Source: CADEDH01 sp047974625 (GTDB taxonomy: Bacteria; Actinomycetota; Acidimicrobiia; Acidimicrobiales; SZUA-35). Taken from it: DNA of 23,348 bases. The stretch's first letter is position 1; every line of letters starts with the position of its first letter. Shown piece after piece: positions 6,694-15,138 of the stretch. Below the pieces are notes generated by a model, which was not told the DNA's origin, did no database searches, and saw only the letters and a list, made by a program, of their open reading frames with translations. The stretch lies in assembly GCA_047974625.1 (NCBI GenBank), contig JBKECK010000062.1, positions 1 to 23,348 of the forward strand, written 5' to 3'. Made by a program: the position numbers and the translations under genes.

Positions 6694-7017
6694 GTGCCTC
6701 CTGACCGCTCATCCGACGAGATCCTGACCCGGGCCGAGGTGGCCGAGGTGGCCGATCTGGCCCTGCTCGACCTCACCGACGACGAGATCGACCGGTTCAC
6801 CCCCCAGCTCGCCGCGGTGCTGGACCGCGCCCGTGAGCTCGATGCCGTCGGCATCGACGGGGTAGAGCCGACCTTCCACCCCTACGAGCTGACCAATGTG
6901 CTCCGGGACGACGAACCCGAGATCCTGCCCTGGGTCCGGGACGAGGCACTGGCCGCCGCCCCCGAGGTGGAGGACGGTCGCTTCCGGGTGCCGCCCGCCC
7001 TGGGGGAACAGCCGTGA
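6694..7017 (+). CDS. gatC: Asp-tRNA(Asn)/Glu-tRNA(Gln) amidotransferase subunit C
   Basis: GatC is the small subunit that stabilises the GatA-GatB complex during conversion of Glu-tRNA(Gln) or Asp-tRNA(Asn) to the amidated form. The 107-aa product has the family sequence pattern: an N-terminal helix with LTRAEVAEVADLALLDLTDDE, then FTPQLAAVLDRARELDAVGIDGVEPTFHP, and the tail LRDDEPEI with a final segment ending in FRVPPAL. The start GTG 6694 has TAGCCT 6 nt upstream. The stop overlaps the gatA GTG by four bases (GTGA), so the genes are translationally coupled. Its length is a little above the usual 95-100 aa because of the short charged N-terminus. Confidence 0.95.
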   Translation: MPPDRSSDEILTRAEVAEVADLALLDLTDDEIDRFTPQLAAVLDRARELDAVGIDGVEPTFHPYELTNVLRDDEPEILPWVRDEALAAAPEVEDGRFRVPPALGEQP

Positions 7018-8486
7018 CCGCGCCGGCGCCCACCCCCGGCGGCCCCACCGAGACCGCGGTCGGTATCGCCGCCGCCGTCCGGGCCGGCGAGCGGACGGCC
7101 CGTGAGGTGGTCGAGGCCCACCTGGCCCGAATCGCCGAGGCCGACGGCACCATCAACGCCTTCCTTCACGTCATGACCGAACAGGCCCTGGCCGAGGCGG
7201 ACGCCGTCGACGCGGTCGTGGCCGCCGGTGGTGACCCCGGCCCCCTGGCCGGTGTCCCGGTGGCCCTCAAGGACAACCTCTGTGTCCGGCGGACCCCCAC
7301 CACCTGCTCCTCCAGGATCCTGGAGGGCTGGCGGCCCCCGTACGACGCCACGGTGGTGGAACGGCTCCGGGCTTCCGGGGCGGTGGCCGTGGGCAAGACC
7401 AACCTGGACGAGTTCGCCATGGGCTCCTCCACCGAGAACTCGGCCTTCGGGCCCACCCGCAACCCCGTCGACCCCGAGCGGGTGCCGGGCGGGTCCTCCG
7501 GTGGGTCCGCCGCCGCGGGGGCCGGCCGGATGGTGCCGATCTCCCTCGGTTCCGACACCGGCGGCTCGATCCGACAGCCGGCCGCCCTGTGCGGGGTGGT
7601 GGGGGTCAAGCCCAGCTACGGGGCGGTCAGCCGGTACGGGCTGGTCGCCTTCGCCAGCTCACTCGACCAGATCGGCCCGTTCGCGGCCACAGTGGCGGAC
7701 GCGGCCGAGACCCTGGCCGTGATCGCCGGGCCCGACCACCGGGACTCGACGTCGATCCCCGACCCTTTCGCCGACGTCCGCCCCGGTCTCGACACCGGGG
7801 TCGACGGGCTCCGGGTCGGCGTGGTCCGCGAACTGAGCGGTGGGGGATCGGGGACCGGGGTGGAGGGGATCGAGCCCGAGGTCCTCGACCGCCTCAACCA
7901 GGCCGCCGACGCCCTGTCGGGGGCGGGGGCCAAGGTGGAGGAGGTGTCGGTCCCCTCCGCGGTGGCCGGCCTGTCCGCCTACTACCTGCTCGCCCCGGCC
8001 GAGGCGTCGTCCAACCTGGCCCGGTTCGACGGGGTCCGCTACGGGCTCCGCCACGACGGCCCGTCCACCGCGGCCATGATGCGGGCCACCCGCACCGCCG
8101 GGTTCGGTGACGAGGTCAAACGCCGCATCATGCTCGGCACCTACGCCCTCTCGGCCGGCTACTGGGACGCCTTCTACGGCCGGGCCCAGCGGGTCCGCAC
8201 CGTCATGATCGACGAGTTCGAGCGGGTCTACCGGGACTACGACGTCCTGCTCGCTCCCACCTCGCCGTGCGTGGCCTTCCCCCTCGGCGCCAAGGCCGAC
8301 CCCTTCACCATGTACCTGAACGACGTGTGCACCATCCCGTCCAACCTCACCGGCCACCCGGCCATGTCCGTCCCGTTCGGCACTGGCGCCGACGGCCTCC
8401 CCGTCGGGGTCCAGGTGTTGGCCCCCATGCGGGGCGAAGCCGTCATGTTCCGGGTCGCCGCCGCCATCGAGGAGCTGGCCCCGTGA
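7014..8486 (+). CDS. gatA: Asp-tRNA(Asn)/Glu-tRNA(Gln) amidotransferase subunit A
   Basis: GatA is the glutaminase subunit that supplies ammonia to GatB. The protein is 490 aa, a normal length. The amidase-signature triad is intact: Lys86 in VALKDN, the cis-Ser Ser161 in GGSSGGSAAA, and the nucleophile Ser185 in SDTGGSIRQPA; the spacing equals that of the well-studied GatA enzymes. Other expected motifs are NLDEFAMGSSTENSAFG and, near the C-terminus, LAPTSP with NLTGHPAMSVPFG. The start GTG 7014 overlaps the gatC stop. The gene ends in another GTGA overlap with gatB. Presence of GatCAB implies that this organism makes Gln-tRNA and/or Asn-tRNA indirectly. Confidence 0.97.
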   Translation: MTAPAPTPGGPTETAVGIAAAVRAGERTAREVVEAHLARIAEADGTINAFLHVMTEQALAEADAVDAVVAAGGDPGPLAGVPVALKDNLCVRRTPTTCSSRILEGWRPPYDATVVERLRASGAVAVGKTNLDEFAMGSSTENSAFGPTRNPVDPERVPGGSSGGSAAAGAGRMVPISLGSDTGGSIRQPAALCGVVGVKPSYGAVSRYGLVAFASSLDQIGPFAATVADAAETLAVIAGPDHRDSTSIPDPFADVRPGLDTGVDGLRVGVVRELSGGGSGTGVEGIEPEVLDRLNQAADALSGAGAKVEEVSVPSAVAGLSAYYLLAPAEASSNLARFDGVRYGLRHDGPSTAAMMRATRTAGFGDEVKRRIMLGTYALSAGYWDAFYGRAQRVRTVMIDEFERVYRDYDVLLAPTSPCVAFPLGAKADPFTMYLNDVCTIPSNLTGHPAMSVPFGTGADGLPVGVQVLAPMRGEAVMFRVAAAIEELAP

Positions 8487-9928
8487 CGACCAAGACGAGC
8501 GAAACGATCCTGCCCGACGGGTGGGAGATGGTTATCGGGCTCGAGGTCCACGCCGAACTGGCCACCACCACCAAGCTGTTCTCCCCGGCCGTCAACGGGT
8601 TCGGGGCCGAACCGAACACCAACGTTCACCCCGTCTGCCTGGGTCTGCCCGGCACCCTGCCGGTGCTGAACCGGCGGGCCGTCGAGCTCGGGGTGCGGAT
8701 CGGTCTGGCCCTCGGCTGCACCATCCAGCGGTGCGTGTTCGCCCGGAAGAACTACTTCTACCCGGACATGCCGAAGGACTACCAGATCAGCCAGTACGAC
8801 CTGGCCCTGAACGTCGACGGGCAGCTCGAGCTGCCGTCGGGCCCGGTGATCGGGATCGAACGGGCCCACCTCGAGGAGGACACCGGCTCCACCACCCACA
8901 TCGGGGAATCGGGTCGGATCCACGACGCCGGCTACTCCCTGGTGGACTACAACCGGGCCGGGGTGCCCCTGCTGGAGATCGTCAGCCGGCCCGAGATCCG
9001 CACCCCCGATCAGGCCAAGGAGTACGTCGAGGAGCTCCGCTCCATCCTGGTGGCCGTCGGAGCCAGCGACGGAAAGATGGAGGAGGGTTCGCTCCGGGTC
9101 GACGCCAACGTGTCGGTACGGCCCGTGGGCGCCGATGAGCTCCGCACCCGCTGCGAGATCAAGAACGTCAACTCCCTGCGGTCCCTGGGCCGAGCCGTCA
9201 CCTACGAGGCCCGTCGCCACGTGTCCCTCTACGAGGCGGGGGAGCGGCCGATCCAGGAGACCCGGCACTGGGACGAGGAAGCCGGCCGGACCCGGGCCGG
9301 CCGGTCGAAGGAGGAGGCCGAGGACTACCGGTACTTCGCCGACCCCGACCTGGTGCCCTTCGCCCCCGACCCGGCCTGGGTGGACGAGATCGCCGCGTCC
9401 CTGCCCCCCCTGCCCCGGCGGCGCCGCCTGGCCCTGATCGAGGCGGGCGGCGATCCGGCCACGGCCGCCATCGCCGTGGACCGGGGCCTCGACGCCCTGG
9501 CCCTGGCGGCCATCGGGGCCGGCGCCGACCCGGCCCGGGTACTGACCCATGTGGCCAACAACCTGGCCGTCGACGGCGCCGAACGGCTCGACCCCGGCTA
9601 CCTGGCTGCGCTGGTGGCCATGGAGACCGGGAGCGACCTGACCGCTACCCAGGCCAAGCAGGTCCTGGCCGACATGGTGGCCACCGGTCGGGCCCCCGAC
9701 GTGATCGCGGCCGAGAAGGGCTTCGAGGCCATGGACAGCGGGGAGCTGGAGTCGATGCTCGACGAGATCATCGCGGCCAACCCGGACGAATGGGAACGGT
9801 TCCGCACCGGCGACGACAAGGCCCGGGGCAAGCTGCAGGGCTTCTTCACCGGCCAGATCATGCGGGCTACCAAGGGTCAGGCCGACGGCGCCGCCGTCGC
9901 CCGCCTGCTCTCGGCCAAGCGGGCCTGA
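8483..9928 (+). CDS. gatB: Asp-tRNA(Asn)/Glu-tRNA(Gln) amidotransferase subunit B
   Basis: GatB binds the misacylated tRNA, activates the side-chain carboxylate with ATP and uses ammonia from GatA. From GTG 8483 the protein is 481 aa, as expected. It shows the GatB N-terminal signature WEMVIGLEVHAEL, then RKNYFYPDMPKDYQISQYD, the HLEEDTG and DYNRAGVPLLEIVS segments, KNVNSLRSL, and a C-terminal YqeY-like helical domain that binds the tRNA. The frame stays open upstream to 8267, inside gatA, but GTG 8483 is the natural start: it overlaps the gatA TGA by four bases and has GAGGAG 8 nt upstream. It converges on the MATE gene with 60 bp between stops. Confidence 0.97.
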   Translation: MTTKTSETILPDGWEMVIGLEVHAELATTTKLFSPAVNGFGAEPNTNVHPVCLGLPGTLPVLNRRAVELGVRIGLALGCTIQRCVFARKNYFYPDMPKDYQISQYDLALNVDGQLELPSGPVIGIERAHLEEDTGSTTHIGESGRIHDAGYSLVDYNRAGVPLLEIVSRPEIRTPDQAKEYVEELRSILVAVGASDGKMEEGSLRVDANVSVRPVGADELRTRCEIKNVNSLRSLGRAVTYEARRHVSLYEAGERPIQETRHWDEEAGRTRAGRSKEEAEDYRYFADPDLVPFAPDPAWVDEIAASLPPLPRRRRLALIEAGGDPATAAIAVDRGLDALALAAIGAGADPARVLTHVANNLAVDGAERLDPGYLAALVAMETGSDLTATQAKQVLADMVATGRAPDVIAAEKGFEAMDSGELESMLDEIIAANPDEWERFRTGDDKARGKLQGFFTGQIMRATKGQADGAAVARLLSAKRA

Positions 9929-9976
9929 CGGGCCCGGACCTGGTCCCACCCATCGCGCCTCGGCCGGAGGGGCCGA
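9920..9976. terminator. Two hairpins between gatB and MATE, possible bidirectional terminator
   Basis: Stem CGGGCC/GGCCCG (9920-9925 with 9931-9936) carries the gatB TGA in its 5-nt loop. A second stem TCGGCC/GGCCGA lies at 9960-9965 with 9971-9976. Neither has a T-tract. Confidence 0.4.
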
Positions 9977-9988
9977 TGGTGACTGGGT

Positions 9989-11308
9989 CTACGGGACGTT
10001 CTCGCCGACGACGAGCCAGCGGTCGCCCCGCCAGCGCCACCAGAGGGTCACGGCCCGGATCACCATGAACCCGGTGAGCGCCCACCACAGTCCGGCCAGG
10101 CCCGTGTCGAGGGCGACGGCCGCCGCGGCCAGGCCCACGAAGGCCACGGCCGAGGCGGCCATGGCCCGACCCAGGTAACGGAGGTCGCCGGCCCCGATGA
10201 GCACACCGTCGAGGGCGAACACGTAGCCATTGACCGGTTCCGACACCGCCACGAGGGCGAGCACCGTGGCCGCGGCGGCGATCACGGCCGGGTCGTCACT
10301 GAAGATCCGGGCGATCGGCCCCCGGGCCAGGAACACCACCACCCCGGCGATCGCCCCGACGGCCACGTCCAGCTCGATCATGCGGCGGGCGGCGTCACGG
10401 GCCCGGGCCACGTCACCGGCGCCCAGCCACCGGCCGGTCAGGGCCTGGCCGGCGATGGCCACCGCGTCGAGCGCAAGGGCCAGGGTAGACCAGGTCTGCA
10501 GCCCGATCTGGTGGGCGGCCAACTCGGCCGGTCCGATCCGGGCCGCCAGGGCCGCGGCCACGGTGAACGCTCCCCGCAGGGCGAGGGTGCGCAGCATCAG
10601 GGCTCGGCCGGTCAGGAACAGCCGGCCCATGGCCAACGGTTCGGGCCGGATCGACAGTGACGCCTCCCGGGTTTGGCGGAGGATTCGGGCCACATAGATC
10701 ACGGCGGCCACCGTCTGGGCCACCACCGTGGCCAGGGCGGACGCCCCGATCCCGAAGCCCAGCCCCGGGATGAGCGCCAGCTCGACGACCAGGTTGAGCC
10801 CGGCGCTGCCGACGGCCACGACCAGGGGGGTCGTGGTGTCCTGCCGACCGTAGAAGGCGCCGGCCCCGGCCAGCATGACCAGCATGCTTGGCAGGCCGGC
10901 GGCGCTCACCCGCAGGTAGGTGCCGGCCGCGGCCAGCACGTCGGCGTCAGCGGCCCCCAGTAGCCGCAGGAGGGGGTCGCCGGCCATCATCAGGACGCCG
11001 GCCCAGGTCACACCGAGGGCGGCGGCGAGCCACATTCCCTGGAGGGACACCCGGGCGGCGGCCACCGGGTTGTCGGCGCCGATGAGCCGCGACACGCTGG
11101 CCGTGGTGCCGTAGGCCAGGAAGATCATCAGGCCGTGGATGGCCAGCAGTACCGTCGAGGCCAGGGCCAGACCCGCGAGTTCGGGGGTCCCGATGTGGCC
11201 CACGATGGCCGTGTCGGCCAGGACGTAGAGCGGTTCGGCCACCAGGGTCCCGAGGGCGGGGATGGCCAGGCGGGCGATCTCGCCGTCGTGGGGGGAACGG
11301 AGGCGCAC
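9989..11308 (-). CDS. MATE family efflux transporter (DinF-like)
   Basis: The 439-aa protein has the length and 12-helix profile of MATE exporters, with the DinF-type opening EIARLAIPALGTLVAEPLYVLADTAIVGHIGTPELAGLALAS. The second half repeats the pattern, with LRTLALRGAFTVAAALAARIGPAELAAHQIGLQTWS, consistent with the internal two-fold repeat of the family. MATE proteins export cationic drugs or metabolites using sodium or proton gradients; the substrate here is unknown. The start is GTG 11308, with CAGGCT 7 nt upstream; longer open frame upstream overlaps the ABC permease and is rejected. It follows the ABC operon by 29 bp, so it may also receive read-through from it. Confidence 0.93.
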   Translation of the reverse strand: MRLRSPHDGEIARLAIPALGTLVAEPLYVLADTAIVGHIGTPELAGLALASTVLLAIHGLMIFLAYGTTASVSRLIGADNPVAAARVSLQGMWLAAALGVTWAGVLMMAGDPLLRLLGAADADVLAAAGTYLRVSAAGLPSMLVMLAGAGAFYGRQDTTTPLVVAVGSAGLNLVVELALIPGLGFGIGASALATVVAQTVAAVIYVARILRQTREASLSIRPEPLAMGRLFLTGRALMLRTLALRGAFTVAAALAARIGPAELAAHQIGLQTWSTLALALDAVAIAGQALTGRWLGAGDVARARDAARRMIELDVAVGAIAGVVVFLARGPIARIFSDDPAVIAAAATVLALVAVSEPVNGYVFALDGVLIGAGDLRYLGRAMAASAVAFVGLAAAAVALDTGLAGLWWALTGFMVIRAVTLWWRWRGDRWLVVGENVP

Positions 11309-11315
11309 CGGGGCA

Positions 11316-11321
11316 AGCCTG
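11316..11321 (-). promoter_or_regulatory. Probable -10 hexamer CAGGCT of the MATE gene
   Basis: On the minus strand CAGGCT is followed by 7 nt and then GTG 11308. It lies in the 29-bp gap after the ABC operon, so the MATE gene can probably be transcribed on its own. Confidence 0.4.
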
Positions 11322-11337
11322 GCGCGGGAACCGGTTG

Positions 11338-12045
11338 TCAGGCGACTTTTGCGTTGTTCAGTCGCCAGGCCGTCAGCCCGGTGGCCACCACGGCCACGGC
11401 CACGGGGACGATCAGGCCGGCCGCCATCGACCGTTCGGCCAGGGGGATCGCCACGTCGGTCATGCGGGACAGCACCGACGTCGGGTAGGTCTGGATCGAC
11501 AGCCGGGCCGCCCCGGCCCCGGCCCGGGCCACGAACAACTCCCAGATCAGCAGGTAGACCAGGCCCCAGATGAGGGCCCGGCGGACCACCAGGCCCAGCA
11601 GGGTGAACACCCCGGTGTAGCCGACGGCGGCCAGGGCACCGGAGAGGGCCCCGGCCACGGCGATCTTCCCGGTGCCGCTCTCGGCCAACAGGGCGCCGAG
11701 GCCGAGGGCGACAGCGGCGGTGGGCACCGCGATGGTGGCCGCGGCCGACCAGCCGGCGGCGGCCAGGACCCACCGGTTGATGGGGCGCAACCAGAGGTAG
11801 ACGAGGGTCTCGTCCTCCACCAGCTGACCGAACACGGAACTGCCCAGGAGCAGCGACAGGATCGGGATCGAGAAGCCGAGCCCGAACAGGGCCAGGGAGT
11901 CCGCCACGATCGAATCCGGGTTGGACCGCCCGATGATGATGGTGAGCGTGACGATGGTGCCGCTGAAGAACAGGGCGAGGACCAGACGGCCACGGGTCAG
12001 CTGCTGGCGCAACAGGAGCTGGTAGAGGGGGAGGAAGGAGCTCAC
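11338..12045 (-). CDS. ABC-2 type transporter permease (second pair)
   Basis: This 235-aa protein has about six hydrophobic segments. The first is ALFFSGTIVTLTIIIG near residue 24. A cytoplasmic-facing segment, LVEDETLVYLWLRPINRWVLAAAG, follows; ABC-2 permeases commonly have a charged loop ending in R-P-I/L before the third helix. It would form the membrane part of an exporter with the ATPase encoded just upstream. The start GTG 12045 lies 2 nt past the ATPase stop, indicating coupled translation, and GGGGA occurs upstream. It is the last gene of the four-gene ABC operon. The substrate is unknown. It is slightly shorter than the first permease (293 aa) and the two are not obvious duplicates. 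Confidence 0.85.
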   Translation of the reverse strand: MSSFLPLYQLLLRQQLTRGRLVLALFFSGTIVTLTIIIGRSNPDSIVADSLALFGLGFSIPILSLLLGSSVFGQLVEDETLVYLWLRPINRWVLAAAGWSAAATIAVPTAAVALGLGALLAESGTGKIAVAGALSGALAAVGYTGVFTLLGLVVRRALIWGLVYLLIWELFVARAGAGAARLSIQTYPTSVLSRMTDVAIPLAERSMAAGLIVPVAVAVVATGLTAWRLNNAKVA

Positions 12046-12047
12046 GG

Positions 12048-13265
12048 TCAGGTCCCCACGAGGTAGCGGAACACGCTGTCGAGGTCGTCGTCGAGCGGGG
12101 CCACCTCTTCGAGGCGGGCCTGGTACTCCTGGCAGACGGGGGCGATCCGGCGCCGTAGGTTGGCCACGTCGGAGGACCGCACCTCCAACTCCTCATCGTC
12201 GACGACGGTGCAAGCTTGGACCGCGTTGCCGTCCAGCAGGACCGCCCCGATCCGTCTGGCGTTACCGCACCGGATCCGGACCCGCATCGGCTGATCGTCC
12301 ATCAGGGCGCGGATGGCTCGGTAGTCGCCCTGGGCGGCGAGGCGGCCCCGGGCGATGACGAGGATGTGGGAACCGAAGCGTTCCACCTCCTCGAGGATGT
12401 GACTCGAGACGAGCACGGTGACACCCTGGTCGCCCAGCCGGTGGAACAGCTCGATCATGTGGCGCCGCTGACGCGGGTCCAGCCCGTTGAGCGGCTCGTC
12501 CAGCACCAGGACCGGCGGGCCGGCCACAATGGCCTGGGCGATCTTGACCCGCTGCCGCATCCCCTTCGAGTAGGCCCCCATGGGACGGTCGAGGTCGGGA
12601 TCCATCTCCACCGTCTGGAGCGCGGCCCGGGCCCGTTCCTCCGGCGAGTCGAGGTGGTTGAGCTTGGCGGACAGGACCACCATGTCGAGACCCCGCGACC
12701 GCTCGAACACCCCATCCTGCTGGGGCACGAGACCGATCCGGCCCCGAACGTCACGGTCGTGGCGCGGGTCCCCGCCGGCCACCCACACCGCCCCCGAGCT
12801 CGGGGGCAGCAGGCCACACAGCAGGCGGATGAGGGTCGACTTGCCGGCACCGTTCGGACCGAGCAGGGCGGTCACCCCGGGCCGGACTGCGAACGTCACC
12901 TGCGACACCGCCACCAGGCTGCCGAACCCGTAGGAGAGGCCGTGGGCCACGATGGTGGCGTCCGAGGGCGGCCACTCTGGCGCCGGTTCGGCCGGGGGCG
13001 ATGGCTGGGTAGCCGGCCCGCCGGCCGGGGGCGGTGGTGCTGCCGGGGCGGGTGGCTGTGTTGTCAGCGGTGTTGTCGGCGGTGCTGGCGGGGCCCCGGG
13101 TGAGGCTGGAGGCGGGGCGGCCGGGTTGGTCGTCGGGTTGGCTGGGTCGGCCGGGGCCGGTGGCCGGGGGCTCGGTGCGGTACGGCCGCGTGCCGGGGTC
13201 GGAGACCAGGTCGTCGGGGACGGCCGGGGGGGCGGCGCCGCCGGGCCGGTGGGCTGATCGGTCAT
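12048..13265 (-). CDS. ABC transporter ATPase with a 100-residue proline-rich N-terminus
   Basis: The 405-aa protein starts at ATG 13265, overlapping the preceding permease stop (ATGA). Residues 1-100 are a low-complexity tract with 41 prolines plus Ala, Thr and Ser. From about residue 104 it is a normal ABC ATPase: Walker A GPNGAGKS (136-143), the signature variant YSKGMRQR, Walker B VLVLDEPLNGLD, and an H-loop in SSHILEE. About 90 residues follow, as in NatA-type exporter ATPases. The tract is probably translated because the frame is open and the start is coupled. An internal GTG near residue 106 could make a short form, but this is less likely. Operon order points to partnership with the next permease (11338-12045). 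Substrate and role of the extension are unknown. Confidence 0.9.
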   Translation of the reverse strand: MTDQPTGPAAPPPRPSPTTWSPTPARGRTAPSPRPPAPADPANPTTNPAAPPPASPGAPPAPPTTPLTTQPPAPAAPPPPAGGPATQPSPPAEPAPEWPPSDATIVAHGLSYGFGSLVAVSQVTFAVRPGVTALLGPNGAGKSTLIRLLCGLLPPSSGAVWVAGGDPRHDRDVRGRIGLVPQQDGVFERSRGLDMVVLSAKLNHLDSPEERARAALQTVEMDPDLDRPMGAYSKGMRQRVKIAQAIVAGPPVLVLDEPLNGLDPRQRRHMIELFHRLGDQGVTVLVSSHILEEVERFGSHILVIARGRLAAQGDYRAIRALMDDQPMRVRIRCGNARRIGAVLLDGNAVQACTVVDDEELEVRSSDVANLRRRIAPVCQEYQARLEEVAPLDDDLDSVFRYLVGT

Positions 13266-14143
13266 CGGCGCACCTGGAGACGTCGGTAGCAGAACCAGAT
13301 CCAGACCACGGCCAGGGCCGACCAGCCGAGGACGGCCAGCCACAGCGACCAGGTCGGGTTGGTGGCCGGTGGCCAACCCCCGGTTTCGCCGTAGAGCCGG
13401 TAGATCACGGCCCGAGGCAGGAACAGGAGGTTGAGGAGCCGGAGCTGGGGGGAGAGGTCACCCTCCTGGACGAGGGCATCGGTCACGATGCCGGAACCCG
13501 GGATGAGAGCCAGGGTGACGGCCGTGGCCACCACCACCCGGTCGGTGCTGGCCGACACGGCCATGGCCACCAGGGCGTAGAGACCCCCGATGAGGACACC
13601 GGCCACGATCATGATCCACAGCACCCGGAGCCACTCCTGGAATCCGTCAGGCCCGATGCCCTGCAGGGTGTGGGCCAGGAGCAGCAGCAGTGGGGGCCCG
13701 AGGGTGACGGTGAGCATCATGATCACCAAGGCGAGGCTCTTGCCGACGACGTAGGTGAGCCGGGTCAGGGGGGAGGCCAGGTAGACCCCCAACATGCCGG
13801 TCCGCCGGTCGCGGCAGAGCAGCTCGGGGGCGGCGAACCCGGCGAGGAGGTAGAGGGTGGCGGCCACGGTGCCGTAGTAGTCGGCGTAGGAGGGGAGGAA
13901 GTCCTCGGTGATGGGGAGGATGGCCACTGCGCCCACCATGATCACGGCCGGCACGTAGGCCATGAGGATGATGGCCAGGGCCACCACCTTGTGTCGGGCC
14001 GACCGGCCCAGGCCGACGGCGTGGCGGAGGCTGTGCACCACCAGCGCCCGGACCGCCCCCTGTACCCCGGTGCGGGGGCCGTCGTAACGGCGGTAGCCCC
14101 GTTCGTAGATCGTGGCCACATCGGTGGAGTTGGGCACGGTCAT
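13262..14143 (-). CDS. ABC-2 type transporter permease (first pair)
   Basis: The 293-aa permease starts at ATG 14143, overlapping the ATPase TGA by four bases (ATGA), with GGAG upstream. A cytoplasmic N-terminus contains YERGYRRYDGPRTG, a motif I associate with this type of actinobacterial permease. About six membrane segments follow, beginning near residue 54 (VVALAIILMAYVPAVIMVG). A loop with RDRRTGMLGVYLASPLTRLTYVVGK matches the typical ABC-2 pattern of a charged stretch before helix 3. It should form an exporter with the ATPase at 14140-15102. The substrate is not evident. The C-terminus ends in basic residues (YRRLQVRR) on the cytoplasmic side. Confidence 0.87.
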   Translation of the reverse strand: MTVPNSTDVATIYERGYRRYDGPRTGVQGAVRALVVHSLRHAVGLGRSARHKVVALAIILMAYVPAVIMVGAVAILPITEDFLPSYADYYGTVAATLYLLAGFAAPELLCRDRRTGMLGVYLASPLTRLTYVVGKSLALVIMMLTVTLGPPLLLLLAHTLQGIGPDGFQEWLRVLWIMIVAGVLIGGLYALVAMAVSASTDRVVVATAVTLALIPGSGIVTDALVQEGDLSPQLRLLNLLFLPRAVIYRLYGETGGWPPATNPTWSLWLAVLGWSALAVVWIWFCYRRLQVRR

Positions 14144-15102
14144 CCGAGACGCTCCAGGAAGACGTCCTCCAGGGACAGTCGGGACGGGGCGAACCGTACG
14201 ATGCCGACCCCGGTCTCCACGCAGGCGTCGCGGACGGCGTCGAACACGGCCGTGCCCTCGCCCCGGACCCGGAGCTGCCGGCCCTCGAGGCTGACGGCCC
14301 ACGCCTGGTGCAGGATCCCGGCCGTCCGTTGGATCTGCTCGAGGGTGCCGTCGAGCTCAGCGGTCACCCCGGCCTCACCGCTTCCCCGCAGGTCGTCGAG
14401 CCGGCCCGAGGCCAGGACCCGTCCGTCGCCGAGGATGACCACCCCGTCGCAGATCTGCTCCACCTCGTCGAGCAGGTGCGACGACAGGATCACGTCGATG
14501 CCGAACTCCGAGGAGATCTGGGCGATGAGCCGCAGCATGGCGTCCCGCTGGACCGGGTCGAGGCCGTCGGTGGGCTCGTCCAGCATGATCAGCCGGGGAT
14601 CGTGCACGATGGCCTGGGCCAGCTTGACCCGCTGGCGTTGACCGGTGCTCATGGTGCCCAGGGGCCGGAACCGTTCCTCACCCAGGCCGACCAGCCACAG
14701 GGCGTCGCTGGAGCGGGTGGTGGCCTCGGCGGGCGGGAGGCCGTGGAGCAGGGCGACGTGGCGCACGAACTCCTCGGCCCTCAGGTCCGGGGGGAGGGTG
14801 TGGTGCTCGGGGGCGTAGCCGATGAGGGCGCGAACCTCGGGGCCCGTCGTCCACGGGTCGTGGCCACCCACCCGCAGGGTGCCCGCATCCACCGGGTGCA
14901 ACCCCAGGATCAGGCCGAGCAAGGTGGTCTTGCCCGCCCCGTTGGCCCCCAGCAGGCCCGTCACCCCCCGGGACACATCAAAATCGAGGCCGGAGAGCAC
15001 CGGAACCGGGCCGTAGCCCTTGGTCACCCCCCGAGCCGTGACCACCGGGGCCGTTCGGCCGTCGTCCTGCGGTGTCGCGGGGGCGGTCAGGGTCGGCTGC
15101 AC
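14140..15102 (-). CDS. ABC transporter ATP-binding protein (first pair)
   Basis: This is the first gene of the ABC operon. The 320-aa protein has Walker A GANGAGKTT at residues 52-60, the signature MSTGQRQRVKLA, Walker B LIMLDEPTDGLD and the H-loop SSHLLDE. About 100 C-terminal residues follow, as in exporter ATPases of the NatA/CcmA class. A short polar N-terminus of about 20 residues precedes the domain; unlike the second ATPase it is not proline-rich. The start GTG 15102 is 6 nt after CATAGT and lacks a Shine-Dalgarno, so the operon mRNA is probably leaderless. All following junctions in the operon overlap or lie within 2 nt. Substrate unknown. Confidence 0.93.
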   Translation of the reverse strand: MQPTLTAPATPQDDGRTAPVVTARGVTKGYGPVPVLSGLDFDVSRGVTGLLGANGAGKTTLLGLILGLHPVDAGTLRVGGHDPWTTGPEVRALIGYAPEHHTLPPDLRAEEFVRHVALLHGLPPAEATTRSSDALWLVGLGEERFRPLGTMSTGQRQRVKLAQAIVHDPRLIMLDEPTDGLDPVQRDAMLRLIAQISSEFGIDVILSSHLLDEVEQICDGVVILGDGRVLASGRLDDLRGSGEAGVTAELDGTLEQIQRTAGILHQAWAVSLEGRQLRVRGEGTAVFDAVRDACVETGVGIVRFAPSRLSLEDVFLERLG

Positions 15103-15108
15103 CCGCCC

Positions 15109-15114
15109 ACTATG
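15109..15114 (-). promoter_or_regulatory. Probable -10 hexamer CATAGT of the dual ABC operon
   Basis: CATAGT on the minus strand is followed by 6 nt and then GTG 15102. It is the only convincing promoter-like site at the head of the four-gene operon. Confidence 0.45.
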
Positions 15115-15138
15115 CCACCCAACCCCGATCAGGGGGGT

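Noticed and set aside
8237..9949. 570-codon open frame antisense to gatA/gatB
   Set aside because: Shadow frame of gatB with Gly/Val/Asp/His-rich content and no motif; the opposite strand has intact GatB.
11309..12196. N-terminal extension of the MATE frame
   Set aside because: It overlaps the ABC permease; family homology begins at GTG 11308, which also has a hexamer 7 nt upstream.
13034..14641. 535-codon open frame antisense to the ABC operon
   Set aside because: Shadow of the permease and ATPase genes; the protein is Gln/His/Asp-rich without a domain, whereas the minus strand shows Walker motifs and membrane helices.
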